Counted from the stretch's first letter, positions 35,125 through 44,393 are shown. The stretch: DNA of 64,000 bases from Ancylobacter amanitiformis (GCF_030814815.1 NZ_JAUSVR010000002.1:1-64000), one strand, 5' to 3'. Notes: generated by a model from the letters alone, not told the origin. A program made the numbers and translations.

Positions 35125-36611
35125 GCCGGATCAATGCGGGGTTCCCGACCGCGCGTTCGCGAGCGCGCGGTCGGCGCATTCTCCGTGACCGTCATGGTGC
35201 GCAGCGTGCCGTCATTCGAGATGCCGGCTGAAGCGATGCAGTTGCGGCCGGCCTGCTTGGCGGCATAGAGCGCGCGGTCGGCGGCGTGGATCACCACGGC
35301 CGGGATCATGTTCGTGCCCGGCGGCGAGGCCCCATCGAACACGGAAATGCCAATGCTGACCGTGACATGGCCCAGCGAGCTGCCGGCATGCGGCAGCCGC
35401 AGCGCCCGAACGGCGTCCAGCATGGTTCCCGCCATGACGAGAGCGGTGGATTCGTCGCTGTCGGCCAGCACGGCCGCGAATTCCTCCCCGCCATAGCGCG
35501 TGACCAGGTCGCCGGCGCGATGCACCGACTTGCGCAGCGCGGCCGCGACCTTGCGCAGGCACTCGTCGCCTTCGAGATGACCGTGCAGGTCGTTGTAGCT
35601 CTTGAAATGATCGACATCGATCATCATCAGTGCCAATGACGGGGGATGACGACCTCTGCGGCGCATCTCGCGCGCCAGCACCTCGTCGAACTTGCGGCGG
35701 TTGGGCAGTTCGGTGAGCGGATCCATCTCGGACAGGGCGGTGAGGCGGCGGTTGGCGTCGACAAGCTCGCGTTCAAGCTTTTCGCGCTGGCGTACCGTGG
35801 CCGCGAGTTCCTGCTCGACATGCTTCTGGCGGGTAATGTCCACGCTGGTCGCGAGCAGGCGCAGCGGCCGGCCCTCGGCGTCGCGCGCGACGATGCGGCC
35901 CCGTGCCATGATCCAGATCCACCTGCCGCTCTTGTGTGACACGCGGTAGGTGGCCTCGAACAGATCGGTCCTGCCGTCGAGCAGATCCTGGTAGCGTTTC
36001 AGCACATAGGGGCGGTCTTCCGGATTCACCACGCTCCAGGCAATATCATCCGTGCCGCTCACTTCTTCGCGCGACGCATAGCCAAGTCCATGCTTCCAGT
36101 GCGGCGAGCGCCGGACCCTGTTACTCGGGATGTCGAGTTCCCAGATCCACTGATTGGCGTTCTCCAGCGCGAACGTGATGCTCTGTTCCATCTCGGCCAG
36201 CGCATCGGTGGTCCGGCGCCGCTCGGTGATGTCGACAAAGGCGATGGACAGTCCGACGACCGTCCCGCTCGCGTCGCGGAACGGTTCCGCGGTGACGAGG
36301 TAGACATTGTCCCGCCCGGGAATCGACATCTCGCGTTCGTCGATCGACGCGCCGGCCATGGCGCGGGCCAGGCCACGCCTCACCAGATCGGAGGAGCCGG
36401 GAACCAGCGCCTCGACCTCCTGCCCGACAATCTCATCGAGCGGGCGGCCAAACATCGCGGCAAGGCGCCGGTTGCCGTTCATGCATGTGAGGTTGCGCCC
36501 GATCATGGCGAGTGCAACCGGCGCACTGAGATAGGCCGACGACAGCGTCGTCAGCTCGAATGTCTCGGGGACCGTGCCGTCAGCCACCATGGACCGCCAT
36601 GTGTCCTGCAA
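35118..36611 (-). CDS. PAS-PAS diguanylate cyclase (GGDEF)
   Basis: A 497-residue protein with no membrane segment. PAS 1 (MIGRNLTCMNGNRRLAAMFG, ending VVGLSIAFVDITERR), PAS 2 (ENANQWIWELDIPSNRV, HKSGRWIWIMARGRIV), a coiled coil (REKLERELVDANRRLTALSE) and a GGDEF domain: DPLTELPNRRKFDEVL and the active site RYGGEEFA. The product-inhibition I-site Arg-Ala-Gly-Asp lies five residues before GGEEF. It should make cyclic di-GMP under a cytoplasmic signal. The gene runs tail-to-tail with the Fae-like gene and overlaps it by seven bases. Confidence 0.9.
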   Translation of the reverse strand: MQDTWRSMVADGTVPETFELTTLSSAYLSAPVALAMIGRNLTCMNGNRRLAAMFGRPLDEIVGQEVEALVPGSSDLVRRGLARAMAGASIDEREMSIPGRDNVYLVTAEPFRDASGTVVGLSIAFVDITERRRTTDALAEMEQSITFALENANQWIWELDIPSNRVRRSPHWKHGLGYASREEVSGTDDIAWSVVNPEDRPYVLKRYQDLLDGRTDLFEATYRVSHKSGRWIWIMARGRIVARDAEGRPLRLLATSVDITRQKHVEQELAATVRQREKLERELVDANRRLTALSEMDPLTELPNRRKFDEVLAREMRRRGRHPPSLALMMIDVDHFKSYNDLHGHLEGDECLRKVAAALRKSVHRAGDLVTRYGGEEFAAVLADSDESTALVMAGTMLDAVRALRLPHAGSSLGHVTVSIGISVFDGASPPGTNMIPAVVIHAADRALYAAKQAGRNCIASAGISNDGTLRTMTVTENAPTARSRTRGREPRIDPAQ

Positions 36612-36689
36612 TCAATCGTGCAGGCCACGGACTGTAGCGCCAATCCGTACCGACCGGAACGACGAATACTGCGCTTTTTATACGCTTGC

Positions 36690-39335
36690 TTAGCTGAGAG
36701 AACGGGCAGCGATGTCGGCGACATCCGGTGAGAGGCCGGGCGTGTCGGCTACCCTCCTCACTTCAGCCTCGGCAAGGGAGCGGCGCCGGGGCTCCAGCGC
36801 ACGCCAGCTCTTGAAGGCCGCCAGCAAACGCGCGGCGACCTGCGGATTCCGGCCGTCGAGCGCCAGTACCGTGTCGGCGATGAAACGGTAGCCGGCTCCG
36901 TCTGCACGGTTGAATTGGGTCGGGTTGGCGCTGGAATAGGAGCCGATCAGCGCGCGCACCCTGTTGGGGTTGCTCATGGCGAAGGCAGGATGGCCGGTGA
37001 GCGCGCGCACGCGGTCCAGCGTCGCGGGCTCGGCGATCTGCGCCTGCAGGGCGAACCACTTGTCGATCACCAGCGGATCGTCGCGGAAGCGCTCGTAGAA
37101 GGCGGCGAGGGCCGGCTCGCGCTGCTGCGGTGCGCCATGCGCCAGCACGGATAACGCGAAGAGGCGATCCGTCATGTTGTCGGCCGCTTCGAAATGCGCC
37201 ACCGCCCGGGCGATGTCGGCGGGCGCCGCAGTGGCGGCCAGCAGATCAAGGCAGGCATTGCGCAGCGCCCGGCGTCCGGCCGAGCCCGCGTCCGGCGCAT
37301 AGGTGCCGAAGGGCGCGAGGCGGGGATAGGTCATCTCCAGCAGCGGGCGCAGCGCATCGCCCAGCGTCCGGCGCAGGTCCCCGCGCGCGGCATGGATCGC
37401 GTCGGGGTCCACCTCGCGGCCGATCTCCCGTGCCACATCGGCTTCCGAGGGCAGCGACAGCGCCTGCGCGACGAAGGCGGGGTCGAGTGCGGCATCCTCC
37501 AGCGTCGCGCTCAACGCCTCCACCAGCGGCGTCGCCGAGGGAGCCGCCCCGCCACTCCGCGCCCGCGTCGCCGCGACGAGATGGGCGAGGGCGAGGGTCT
37601 GCGCCGCGTCGAAGCGGTTGAATGGGTCGCTATCGCGGCGGGCGAGGAACACCAGATCGTCGGTCGACAGGTTCGAGGTCAGCTTGACCGGCGCCGAGAA
37701 GCCGCGATTGAGCGAGGCGACCGGCCGCGTCGCCACCTCGCGAAACACGAAGCTCTGCCGCGGCTGGCTGACGACCAGCACGCCGCGCTCGGCATTGGCG
37801 CCATCGTCCAGCACCAGTGGCAGGTCCTCGCCATCCGGCCCGACAAGGCCGAGCGCGAGCGGGATCACCATCGGCGCCTTGTCATCCTGACCCGGCGTGG
37901 GCGGCAGGTGCTGGGCAATGTCGAGGCGGTAACTGCGCGTGGCCGCATCCCAACTGCCGTGCACGTCGAGTTCCGGCGTGCCCGACTGCGCGTACCACCG
38001 CGCGAACTGCGTCAGGTCGATGCCGTTGGCGTCGGCGAAACAGGCCAGGAAATCCTCGACGGTCGCGGCGTCGCCGTCATGGCGGTCGAAATAGAGGTCC
38101 ATCCCGGCGCGGAAGCCCTCCTCGCCCAGCAGCGTCCGGAGCATGCGCACGACTTCGGCGCCCTTCTCGTAGACGGTGGCCGTGTAGAAATTGTTGATCT
38201 CGCGATAGGTGGAGGGACGCACCGGATGGGCCAGCGGCCCGGCATCCTCGGCGAACTGGTGGCTCTTGAGCAGCCGCACGTCGGCGATGCGCTTCACCGG
38301 GCGCGAGCGCTGGTCGGATGAGAATTCCTGGTCGCGGAAGACCGTCAGCCCTTCCTTGAGGCAGAGCTGGAACCAGTCACGGCAGGTGATGCGGTTGCCG
38401 GTCCAGTTGTGGAAATATTCATGGGCGATGATCGCCTCGATATTGGCATAGTCGGCGTCGGTCGCCGTTTCCGGACTGGCGAGCACGTATTTGTCGTTGA
38501 AGATATTGAGGCCCTTGTTCTCCATGGCCCCCATGTTGAAGTCGGCGACAGCGACGATGTTGAAGACATCGAGGTCATATTCGCAGCCGAACACTTCCTC
38601 GTCCCACCGCATCGAGCGCTTCAGCGCATCCATGGCGTAGCCGGCCCGGTCGGCCTTGCCGGGCTCGACATAGATGCCCAGTTCCACCTGTCGGCCGGTG
38701 GCCGTCCGAAACTCATCGGCCACCTTGTCCAGCCGGCCGCCGACCAGCGCGAAGAGATAGGAGGGCTTCGGCCAGGGGTCGTGCCAGATGGTGTAATGGC
38801 GGCTCGTGCCCTCGATCTCGCCGGCCGCGACACGGTTGCCGTTGCCGAGCAGGATCGGCGCCTCCTCCCGCTCGGCCTCGATGCGGGTGGTGTAGACGGC
38901 GAGCACGTCCGGCCGGTCGGGAAAATAGGTGATGCGGCGGAAGCCCTCCGCCTCGCATTGCGTGCAATAGGCCCCGCTGGAGCGATACAGGCCCATCAGC
39001 TTGCTGTTGGCGGAAGGGTCGAGCCAGGTCTCGATCTCCACCAGAACCGGCTGCTGCGGCGGGGCGAACAGCGTCAGCCCCGAGGGCGTCGCGCCATAGG
39101 CCGTGCCCGCCAGCGGCGTGCCGTCGAGGCTGACCGCCTTCAGCACCAGTTCGTCGCCGTCGAGCGCGATGGGCGAGCCCTCGCGCCCGTCCGGGTTCGG
39201 TCGCATGGCCAGCCGGGCCATGACGCGGGTGGCATGGCGGTCGAGGCGGATGTCGAGATGAACCGTGTCCACCAGCCAGTCCGGCGGTCGGTAATCGCTG
39301 AGGCGGACGGGTTGGGGCTCGGCATCACGCGACAT
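36690..39335 (-). CDS. pepN: aminopeptidase N
   Basis: An 881-residue M1 metallopeptidase: the substrate-binding GAMENKGLNIFNDKYVLA loop, the zinc site HEYFHNWTGNRITCRDW with the third ligand Glu in KEGLTVFRDQEFSSD, and the C-terminal PepN-specific domains. Length and motifs match the gammaproteobacterial/alphaproteobacterial PepN form. It removes N-terminal residues from peptides in the cytoplasm. It lies 80 bases downstream of folB in the same direction but has no obvious link to C1 metabolism. Confidence 0.94.
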   Translation of the reverse strand: MSRDAEPQPVRLSDYRPPDWLVDTVHLDIRLDRHATRVMARLAMRPNPDGREGSPIALDGDELVLKAVSLDGTPLAGTAYGATPSGLTLFAPPQQPVLVEIETWLDPSANSKLMGLYRSSGAYCTQCEAEGFRRITYFPDRPDVLAVYTTRIEAEREEAPILLGNGNRVAAGEIEGTSRHYTIWHDPWPKPSYLFALVGGRLDKVADEFRTATGRQVELGIYVEPGKADRAGYAMDALKRSMRWDEEVFGCEYDLDVFNIVAVADFNMGAMENKGLNIFNDKYVLASPETATDADYANIEAIIAHEYFHNWTGNRITCRDWFQLCLKEGLTVFRDQEFSSDQRSRPVKRIADVRLLKSHQFAEDAGPLAHPVRPSTYREINNFYTATVYEKGAEVVRMLRTLLGEEGFRAGMDLYFDRHDGDAATVEDFLACFADANGIDLTQFARWYAQSGTPELDVHGSWDAATRSYRLDIAQHLPPTPGQDDKAPMVIPLALGLVGPDGEDLPLVLDDGANAERGVLVVSQPRQSFVFREVATRPVASLNRGFSAPVKLTSNLSTDDLVFLARRDSDPFNRFDAAQTLALAHLVAATRARSGGAAPSATPLVEALSATLEDAALDPAFVAQALSLPSEADVAREIGREVDPDAIHAARGDLRRTLGDALRPLLEMTYPRLAPFGTYAPDAGSAGRRALRNACLDLLAATAAPADIARAVAHFEAADNMTDRLFALSVLAHGAPQQREPALAAFYERFRDDPLVIDKWFALQAQIAEPATLDRVRALTGHPAFAMSNPNRVRALIGSYSSANPTQFNRADGAGYRFIADTVLALDGRNPQVAARLLAAFKSWRALEPRRRSLAEAEVRRVADTPGLSPDVADIAARSLS

Positions 39336-39414
39336 GGCAAGGCTCCGGAACGCTCATTTTCCCAAGAAGTAGGCCCTCGGCACGCGAACCGGAAGCCCTG
39401 CCATGCGCGATGGT

Positions 39415-39789
39415 TCACCGCGTGCGGATGATTTCGACGCCGACATCGCGGAAGATGCCGGGAATGGGCGCGGCCGGCTTGTGAACCTCCACCCGCACCT
39501 TGTCGACCCGCGGATAGCGCGCGAGCACCGCGCCGGCGATCGCCTCGGCCAGCGCCTCGATGATGTGGAACCGATGCCCGGCGGAGACCTCGTGCACCAG
39601 CGCGAACACTTTGTCGTAGCCGACGGTCTCGGCATAATCGTCATGGATGGCGGCCGGGGCGGCATCGAGCCACCAGTCGATATCCACGATGAAGCGCTGG
39701 CCGAGCCGGGCCTCCTCCTCATACAGGCCGTGATGGGCGTGAATCTCGATGCCACGCAGGAAGATGCGGTCAGCGGTGGAGGCGGCCAT
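39415..39789 (-). CDS. folB: dihydroneopterin aldolase-like FolB
   Basis: A 124-residue FolB: FLRGIEIHAHHGLYEEEARL with the family Glu near residue 24, ETVGYDKVFALVHEV with the substrate-binding Tyr, HIIEALAEAIAGAVL, and VRVEVHKPAAPIPG with the catalytic Lys. It forms 6-hydroxymethyl-dihydropterin. Being in a run with mfnF and mfnD, it probably serves H4MPT synthesis; a second copy for folate may exist elsewhere. Confidence 0.87.
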   Translation of the reverse strand: MAASTADRIFLRGIEIHAHHGLYEEEARLGQRFIVDIDWWLDAAPAAIHDDYAETVGYDKVFALVHEVSAGHRFHIIEALAEAIAGAVLARYPRVDKVRVEVHKPAAPIPGIFRDVGVEIIRTR

Positions 39790-39804
39790 GCGGAATTTTC
39801 CCGG

Positions 39805-40863
39805 TCAGTCTTCGGTGAGGGCGGCGGCGAGCAGGCCGACGGCGACGGCAGGCGCGCAATCGGCGGCCTCGCGCGCGAGATTCTCGTCGTCCGTCAGCAC
39901 CTGGGCGAGGTCGAGATAGGCGAGGTTGCGACGCTCGGCGAGCCGGGCGGCGAGGAAGCGCCCGACGCCGGCACCGACGATGAGGTCGGTTTCCTCCGGC
40001 CCGGCGGAGGCGACGCAGTCAAAGGCGCGGCTGAGCCGGTGCCGTTGCTCCTCGGCGAAATAGCGCGCCAATGCCCGGGCCGCCGGCAACACCTGCGGGG
40101 CGAAATCCTGCCCCACCATGCGCAGCAGCCGGCGCGCGCTGGCCTCCGCGCTCTTGGGGCCGCCATCGGCGCTCGGATGCAGGTCCGACGCCTCGGCCAG
40201 TTCGCCGGTCAGGCGATGCACATCCGCCGTGGTGGCGTAGTGCTCCGCCATGAGGGGCAGCCAGCGCCCGCCCCATGGCGCGGCGTCCGCCAGTGCCATC
40301 ACCGGCGTGCGCACGACGCCGGCATAGATCAGCTCGTTATTGGCGAGGCGCTCGGCATCGCTGAAGCCGCGCGCGGCGACGCGGCTGGCGCTGAACGGGA
40401 TAATGTCGCTCGTGGTCGAGCCGATATCGATCAGCACGCCGCCCGGCAGCAGATGGGCGAGCACGGCGGCGGTGGCATACCAGTTGGCCGAGCCGATCGT
40501 GTCGGCATGCGCCGCCGCCTCGGTTGCCGGCACGAAGCCTTCCGGGCCGGCGAACAGCGCCAGCGGCGCGGTGCCGAGTTCCTCGATGAGGATCGCCGCC
40601 GTGCCGACCACACCGGCCCGGCGGTCCGGCCACAGGTCGGCGACTTCCGCCGTCATGGTGACGGCGGAGGCGGCGTCACCGGGGAACTCGGCGCGCAGCG
40701 TGCGGATCGCCTCGCGCAGATGCGTGGCCCCTTTCCACACCGGGCAGGGAGCGATACGCACGGCCTTGAGGCGGCCGTCGCGGCCAAAGGCGGCGAGCTT
40801 CACATGCGCGCCGCCGACGTCCCAGCCGAGGCGGACGACGTTGCGCAGGGTTTCGGATGTCAA
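39805..40863 (-). CDS. mfnF: methylofuran biosynthesis protein MfnF-like (H4MPT-linked C1 transfer)
   Basis: A 352-residue protein of the TIGR03123/COG1548 family with an actin-like kinase fold: LGWDVGGAHVKLAAFGRDGR, PVWKGATHLREAIRTL, TMTAEVADLWPDRRAGV, then GGVLIDIGSTTSDIIPF. In methanogens MfnF joins the furan and tyramine-glutamate parts of methanofuran; in methylotrophs the homologue is presumed to do the same for methylofuran. The start is a TTG overlapping the upstream stop (TTGA), with GGAGATC before it. FolB follows after 15 bases. Confidence 0.8.
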   Translation of the reverse strand: MTSETLRNVVRLGWDVGGAHVKLAAFGRDGRLKAVRIAPCPVWKGATHLREAIRTLRAEFPGDAASAVTMTAEVADLWPDRRAGVVGTAAILIEELGTAPLALFAGPEGFVPATEAAAHADTIGSANWYATAAVLAHLLPGGVLIDIGSTTSDIIPFSASRVAARGFSDAERLANNELIYAGVVRTPVMALADAAPWGGRWLPLMAEHYATTADVHRLTGELAEASDLHPSADGGPKSAEASARRLLRMVGQDFAPQVLPAARALARYFAEEQRHRLSRAFDCVASAGPEETDLIVGAGVGRFLAARLAERRNLAYLDLAQVLTDDENLAREAADCAPAVAVGLLAAALTED

Positions 40864-41867
40864 AGGTTGATCTCCACGGGTCGGGCAGGCGGCAGATGCG
40901 GCAGGTTGGGGACGTCGCCCTCGGGAACCTCGCCGTCGCGGATCAGTTCGGCGACGAAGGCGAGCGGATTGACCGCCAGCGCGCGTCGCAGGCCGACATA
41001 GGATGTGGTGAGGCGCGGATTGACCTCGATCACCACCGGCCCTGTCGGTGTGGCGAGGTAATCGATACCGACCAGTCCGCTGAGGCCCGGCAGCGCGGCA
41101 CCGATCCGCTCCGCCAGCATGCGCAGCGTGTCGTCCACCGGAAAGGCACCGACCGTCACGCCGCTGAACCGGAACCGCCCCCCGATGATCGCCACATGCT
41201 GCCGGTTGGCCGCGAGAACATGGGTGCGGCCCTGCTGGCACAACAGGCTGAGGCTGGCGGCGGCTCCCTCGACCAGCGGCTGGATGATGGCGCCCGGCGC
41301 GATCGGTTCCGCCGGGAGATTCGCGATCGGCAGATCCGCGACCGGGAGATTCGCGACAAGGATCACATCGAGCGCGCCCGCGCCATCATCCGGCTTGATC
41401 ACGAACGGGCCGGCCTGTCCGCGCGGAACCGAGCCGGGCCGCCAGGTGGGAATGACCGGCACGCCGGCACGGGCGAGCACTTCGGCCGTTTCCCGCTTGC
41501 TGGCGCAGATGCGCAGCGTCGCGTCGTCCGGGGCGATGACCCGGCTGTTGCGGGTGCGCAGCCGTTTCACCAGTCGCGCGAGGATGCCCTCGCATTCCGG
41601 CGCGATCGGCCAGCAGCACTGCGCCTCTGCCGCCAGTTCGTCCCAGAGCGCGCCGGCATCGTCGCCCGGTCCGACGGGACGGCTGGCCCCGCGCGGCGGC
41701 GGGGGCAGGCGCGCGTCATGCGTCGTGACGACGCGGATGCCGGGCAGGTCCTCGAGATCGCCGATCAGCGCGTCGCGCATCAGCGCGCCTTCGGCTATCA
41801 GATCCTCCGGCAGCGCCGCGCCGGCATAAAAGCCGCCCGTGACCGTTTCGCATACGAAGACCCGCAT
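40860..41867 (-). CDS. mfnD: ATP-grasp ligase, MfnD-like
   Basis: A 335-residue ATP-grasp enzyme: VFVCETVTGGFYAGAALPED at the N-terminus, the ASKRETAEVLARAGVPVIPT hinge, FVIKPDDGAGALDV (ATP-binding Lys) and a metal-binding end GPVVIEVNPRLTTSYVGLRR. The N-terminal ETVTGG form is that of MfnD, the tyramine-glutamate ligase of methanofuran synthesis; bacterial methylofuran contains tyrosine in place of tyramine. A triple 15-bp repeat lies in its middle. First gene of mfnD-mfnF-folB, divergent from the HisA-like gene with only 44 bases between. Confidence 0.78.
   Translation of the reverse strand: MRVFVCETVTGGFYAGAALPEDLIAEGALMRDALIGDLEDLPGIRVVTTHDARLPPPPRGASRPVGPGDDAGALWDELAAEAQCCWPIAPECEGILARLVKRLRTRNSRVIAPDDATLRICASKRETAEVLARAGVPVIPTWRPGSVPRGQAGPFVIKPDDGAGALDVILVANLPVADLPIANLPAEPIAPGAIIQPLVEGAAASLSLLCQQGRTHVLAANRQHVAIIGGRFRFSGVTVGAFPVDDTLRMLAERIGAALPGLSGLVGIDYLATPTGPVVIEVNPRLTTSYVGLRRALAVNPLAFVAELIRDGEVPEGDVPNLPHLPPARPVEINL
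41313..41357 (-). repeat. in-frame 15-bp repeat x3 in mfnD-like gene
   Basis: Three consecutive 15-bp units encode the peptide (V/I)-A-(N/D)-L-P three times (VANLPVADLPIANLP). Units differ at a few bases. The expansion sits in a loop of the central ATP-grasp domain, just after the ATP-binding Lys strand, and keeps the frame. Confidence 0.85.
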
Positions 41868-41911
41868 TAGGCACGCCCGATCTGGATAGGCCGGAGTGGA
41901 GAGACTGCACC

Positions 41912-42610
41912 GTGGAACTTATACCCGTCCTTGACCTCATGGGAGGTGCGGTTGTCCATGCCCGACGCGGCGCGCGCGATGCCTACCGGCCGATCGAAAC
42001 CCCGCTCTGCGTCGGGGCGACCCCGCGGGATGTCGCCGACGCCCTGCTGCGGCTCGCGCCGTTTCGCACGCTCTACGTAGCCGACCTCGATGCCATTGCC
42101 GGCCGGGGAGGGCATGATGAGGTGCTGGGCGAACTCGCGTCCCGGCATGAGGGGCTCGCATTGTGGGTCGATGCCGGCGAGGCCAGGGCCGCTGCCGTGG
42201 CGCGCCGCGCGGTTCACGGACCGGGCCGGCCGGTGGTCGGCAGCGAGGCCGTGGCGAGCCTCGAACAGGGGCTGGCGGCCCTCGCCGTGACCGGCACTGT
42301 GTTCTCGCTCGATTTCGGCCCGGAAGGTCCGCGCGGCCCGGCGGCACTGCACGCCGATTCCCAATTCTGGCCGGACACGGTGATCGTGATGACACTGGCG
42401 CGGGTCGGGGCGGGGGAGGGGCCCGACTATGCGCGGCTCGGCGCGATCCTCTCCCGCGCCGGCGGGCGGCAGGTCTATGCGGCGGGCGGGGTACGCCATA
42501 CCGACGACCTCGCCCGGCTGGCCGACCTCGGTTGCGCCGGCGTTCTGCTGGCCAGTGCCCTGCATGATGGACGCCTGGCCCGCCGCGAGATCGAGGCCTA
42601 TCTGAGCTGA
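41912..42610 (+). CDS. HisA/HisF-related TIM-barrel protein of the H4MPT island
   Basis: A 232-residue beta/alpha barrel: ELIPVLDLMGGAVVHARRGA at the N-terminus, FRTLYVADLDAIAGRGGHDE, VYAAGGVRHTDDLARLADLG and a GVLLASALHDG end. It keeps HisA-like Asp residues (VLDL, ADLDA) but is the hisAF-related form found with H4MPT genes in archaea and methylotrophs, not histidine synthesis. Its substrate is unknown. GTG start. It is divergent from mfnD and convergent with the CitG-like gene (five bases apart). Confidence 0.75.
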   Translation: MELIPVLDLMGGAVVHARRGARDAYRPIETPLCVGATPRDVADALLRLAPFRTLYVADLDAIAGRGGHDEVLGELASRHEGLALWVDAGEARAAAVARRAVHGPGRPVVGSEAVASLEQGLAALAVTGTVFSLDFGPEGPRGPAALHADSQFWPDTVIVMTLARVGAGEGPDYARLGAILSRAGGRQVYAAGGVRHTDDLARLADLGCAGVLLASALHDGRLARREIEAYLS

Positions 42611-42615
42611 CGCGC

Positions 42616-43452
42616 TCATGCGTCCACCGGCCGTGACGAGAGGGCGGCGGCGAACAGCGTCGCCACGGTGAGATCGGCGCTGGTGCCGGGATTGAGGCCG
42701 CGCTCCTTGAGCGAGAGGTCGAAGGCGAGAAGCGGCGGATGGCGCATGGCCGCCGGCGCGCGAAGATCGACCGTGCCAGCCACGCGCTCGGCCTCGCTCC
42801 GCACCTCTTCCGCGACGGCTGTCCCGAACTTGCGGGCGATATGGCTGTCGGGGAAGGCGGAGAGATAGGCGAGATAGACCGCCTCGGTCCGCGCCTGGGG
42901 TTCGGCCTCCGCGAAGGCGGCAAGCCGGGGGAGGCCGAGTTCGAACACGTCTTCGAATCCGCGGGCATATTGCCGGGCGATGCGGTCGCGCCCGGCCGCC
43001 AGCGCCATTGCCTCCACGAGGCCGATGCGGGCGGGAGTGGCCACGTCATGCACGTCCACCCGCCCCAGCCCGCCGGGATTGGCGGCCGCGATGGCCCGGA
43101 AGGCGGCCTGCGCGTCGTCCCCGTCGAGCCCGTGGAGGACAGCGGCAAGCTCCGCGCGCAACGCCCCTGCTGCTTCCGCCGCGGCGGCGAGCGGGGCGCA
43201 GAGCAGAAGGATGCCGAGATTGGTATTGAGCCCGGTAACCTTGAGCGAGGCCGCCACCGCCGCCTCGATGCGCGCGCCGACCCTCGCGCCGCGCGCCGCG
43301 ATGCAGGGCGCCGCTGCCGCGGCCGCCCGCTCGAAATGGGCCACCTCCATGCCGTGGCCGGCGCTGAAGCGGTGCACATTGCCCGGTTTCAGCGCTTCAA
43401 GCTCGGCCATGCAGGCGGCGCGGAAAGCGCGCGCGATCGCGTCCGGCGTCAT
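42616..43452 (-). CDS. CitG/MdcB-like triphosphoribosyl-dephospho-CoA synthase homologue
   Basis: A 278-residue protein: ELEALKPGNVHRFSAGHGM near the N-terminus, KVTGLNTNLGILLLCAPLAA with the conserved Asn-Thr-Asn-Leu-Gly, GRVDVHDVATPARIGLVEAM and a GLNPGTSADLTVATLFAAAL end. These are the CitG family signatures. In methylotroph H4MPT clusters a CitG-like gene is constant though no citrate lyase is present, so it likely transfers a phosphoribosyl-type group in cofactor synthesis (inference). The stop of the RimK-like gene overlaps its start. Confidence 0.78.
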   Translation of the reverse strand: MTPDAIARAFRAACMAELEALKPGNVHRFSAGHGMEVAHFERAAAAAAPCIAARGARVGARIEAAVAASLKVTGLNTNLGILLLCAPLAAAAEAAGALRAELAAVLHGLDGDDAQAAFRAIAAANPGGLGRVDVHDVATPARIGLVEAMALAAGRDRIARQYARGFEDVFELGLPRLAAFAEAEPQARTEAVYLAYLSAFPDSHIARKFGTAVAEEVRSEAERVAGTVDLRAPAAMRHPPLLAFDLSLKERGLNPGTSADLTVATLFAAALSSRPVDA

Positions 43453-44393
43453 TGGGCGGGCATCGGCTCGAGCACGGGCTTGAGCGCGGGCTTGAGCGCG
43501 CCTGCGAGATAGGCGGAGAGCCGGCCGGCAATGTCGATTTCGGTGGTCTTCTGCAACCCCTTCCAGGCCGGCATGGAATTGACCTCCAGCACCTGGAAGC
43601 CGCCCCGCGCATCCTCGATCAGGTCGACGCCGGCATAGTCGGCCCCCACCGCCGCCGTCGCGCGGATGGCGAAGTCGAAGGCTTGCGGATCCTGCGGCGC
43701 GCTCTCGCCGATGGCGCCCTGATGGATGTTGGTGATCCAGCGCGGCGAGCGGCGGATCATCGCCGCCGCAACCTCGCCGCCGATCACGAATACCCGCCAG
43801 TCGCGAAAATCGGGTCCACTCCGCTGGGTGACGAAGTCCTGCAGGTAGTAGAGGCCGCCCACCGTCTCCGGTTCCGGCAGGGTGGCGCGGGGGGCGAGGC
43901 GGCGGATACCCTTGCCCTGAGCTCCGAAAAGCGGCTTCAGCACCATGTCGCCCGGCGCCTCGTCAACCAGTGCCTGCATCGCCGCGCGGTCCTCGCCCAC
44001 GAGGGTGCGCGGCGTCGGCAGGCCGGCCTTCGCGATGAGGAAGCTGGTCATGCTCTTGTCGACGCAGCGCTCCACCGCGCGCGCATCGTTCACCACCTTC
44101 ACGCCCAGTTCGCGCAGGGCGTGAAGCAGGCCGAGCCGGGCGGTGATCTGCTCGGTCGTGCCCTTGGCGATGAGGCGCACGAAGGCGGCGGCAGGCAATT
44201 CGTCGCCGAAGCCCGGCAGCATCAGCCCATGCGCCGTCGCGCCGATGGCGAAGCCGCAATCGTTGAGCGAGAGCACGACCACCCGGAGCCCCGTCCGCTC
44301 GATCGCGGCCTTGAGGTTGCGCGTGTGCCAGTCGGCATCCTCGGTGAAGATGACGACCGTGTCGCCCGCCCGTCCGCTCATGCGCAAACTCAC
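43449..44393 (-). CDS. RimK-family alpha-L-glutamate ligase (MptN-like)
   Basis: A 314-residue ATP-grasp ligase: VVVLSLNDCGFAIGATAHGL, KSMTSFLIAKAGLPTPRTLV, DMVLKPLFGAQGKGIRRLAP, then GADYAGVDLIEDARGGFQVL and EVNSMPAWKGLQK. This is the RimK type that adds glutamate to small-molecule or protein acceptors; the archaeal MptN member glutamylates tetrahydromethanopterin. In this operon it may modify H4MPT or extend the polyglutamate chain of methylofuran. Overlaps with mch upstream and the CitG-like gene downstream. Confidence 0.82.
   Translation of the reverse strand: MSLRMSGRAGDTVVIFTEDADWHTRNLKAAIERTGLRVVVLSLNDCGFAIGATAHGLMLPGFGDELPAAAFVRLIAKGTTEQITARLGLLHALRELGVKVVNDARAVERCVDKSMTSFLIAKAGLPTPRTLVGEDRAAMQALVDEAPGDMVLKPLFGAQGKGIRRLAPRATLPEPETVGGLYYLQDFVTQRSGPDFRDWRVFVIGGEVAAAMIRRSPRWITNIHQGAIGESAPQDPQAFDFAIRATAAVGADYAGVDLIEDARGGFQVLEVNSMPAWKGLQKTTEIDIAGRLSAYLAGALKPALKPVLEPMPAQ

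Noticed and set aside
41912..42610. hisA of histidine biosynthesis
   Set aside because: No his genes are nearby, the N-terminal and mid motifs are of the HisA-related H4MPT-linked form, and it lies within C1 genes.
42616..43452. Citrate lyase accessory gene citG
   Set aside because: No citrate lyase or malonate decarboxylase genes are nearby; this family is a constant member of H4MPT clusters.
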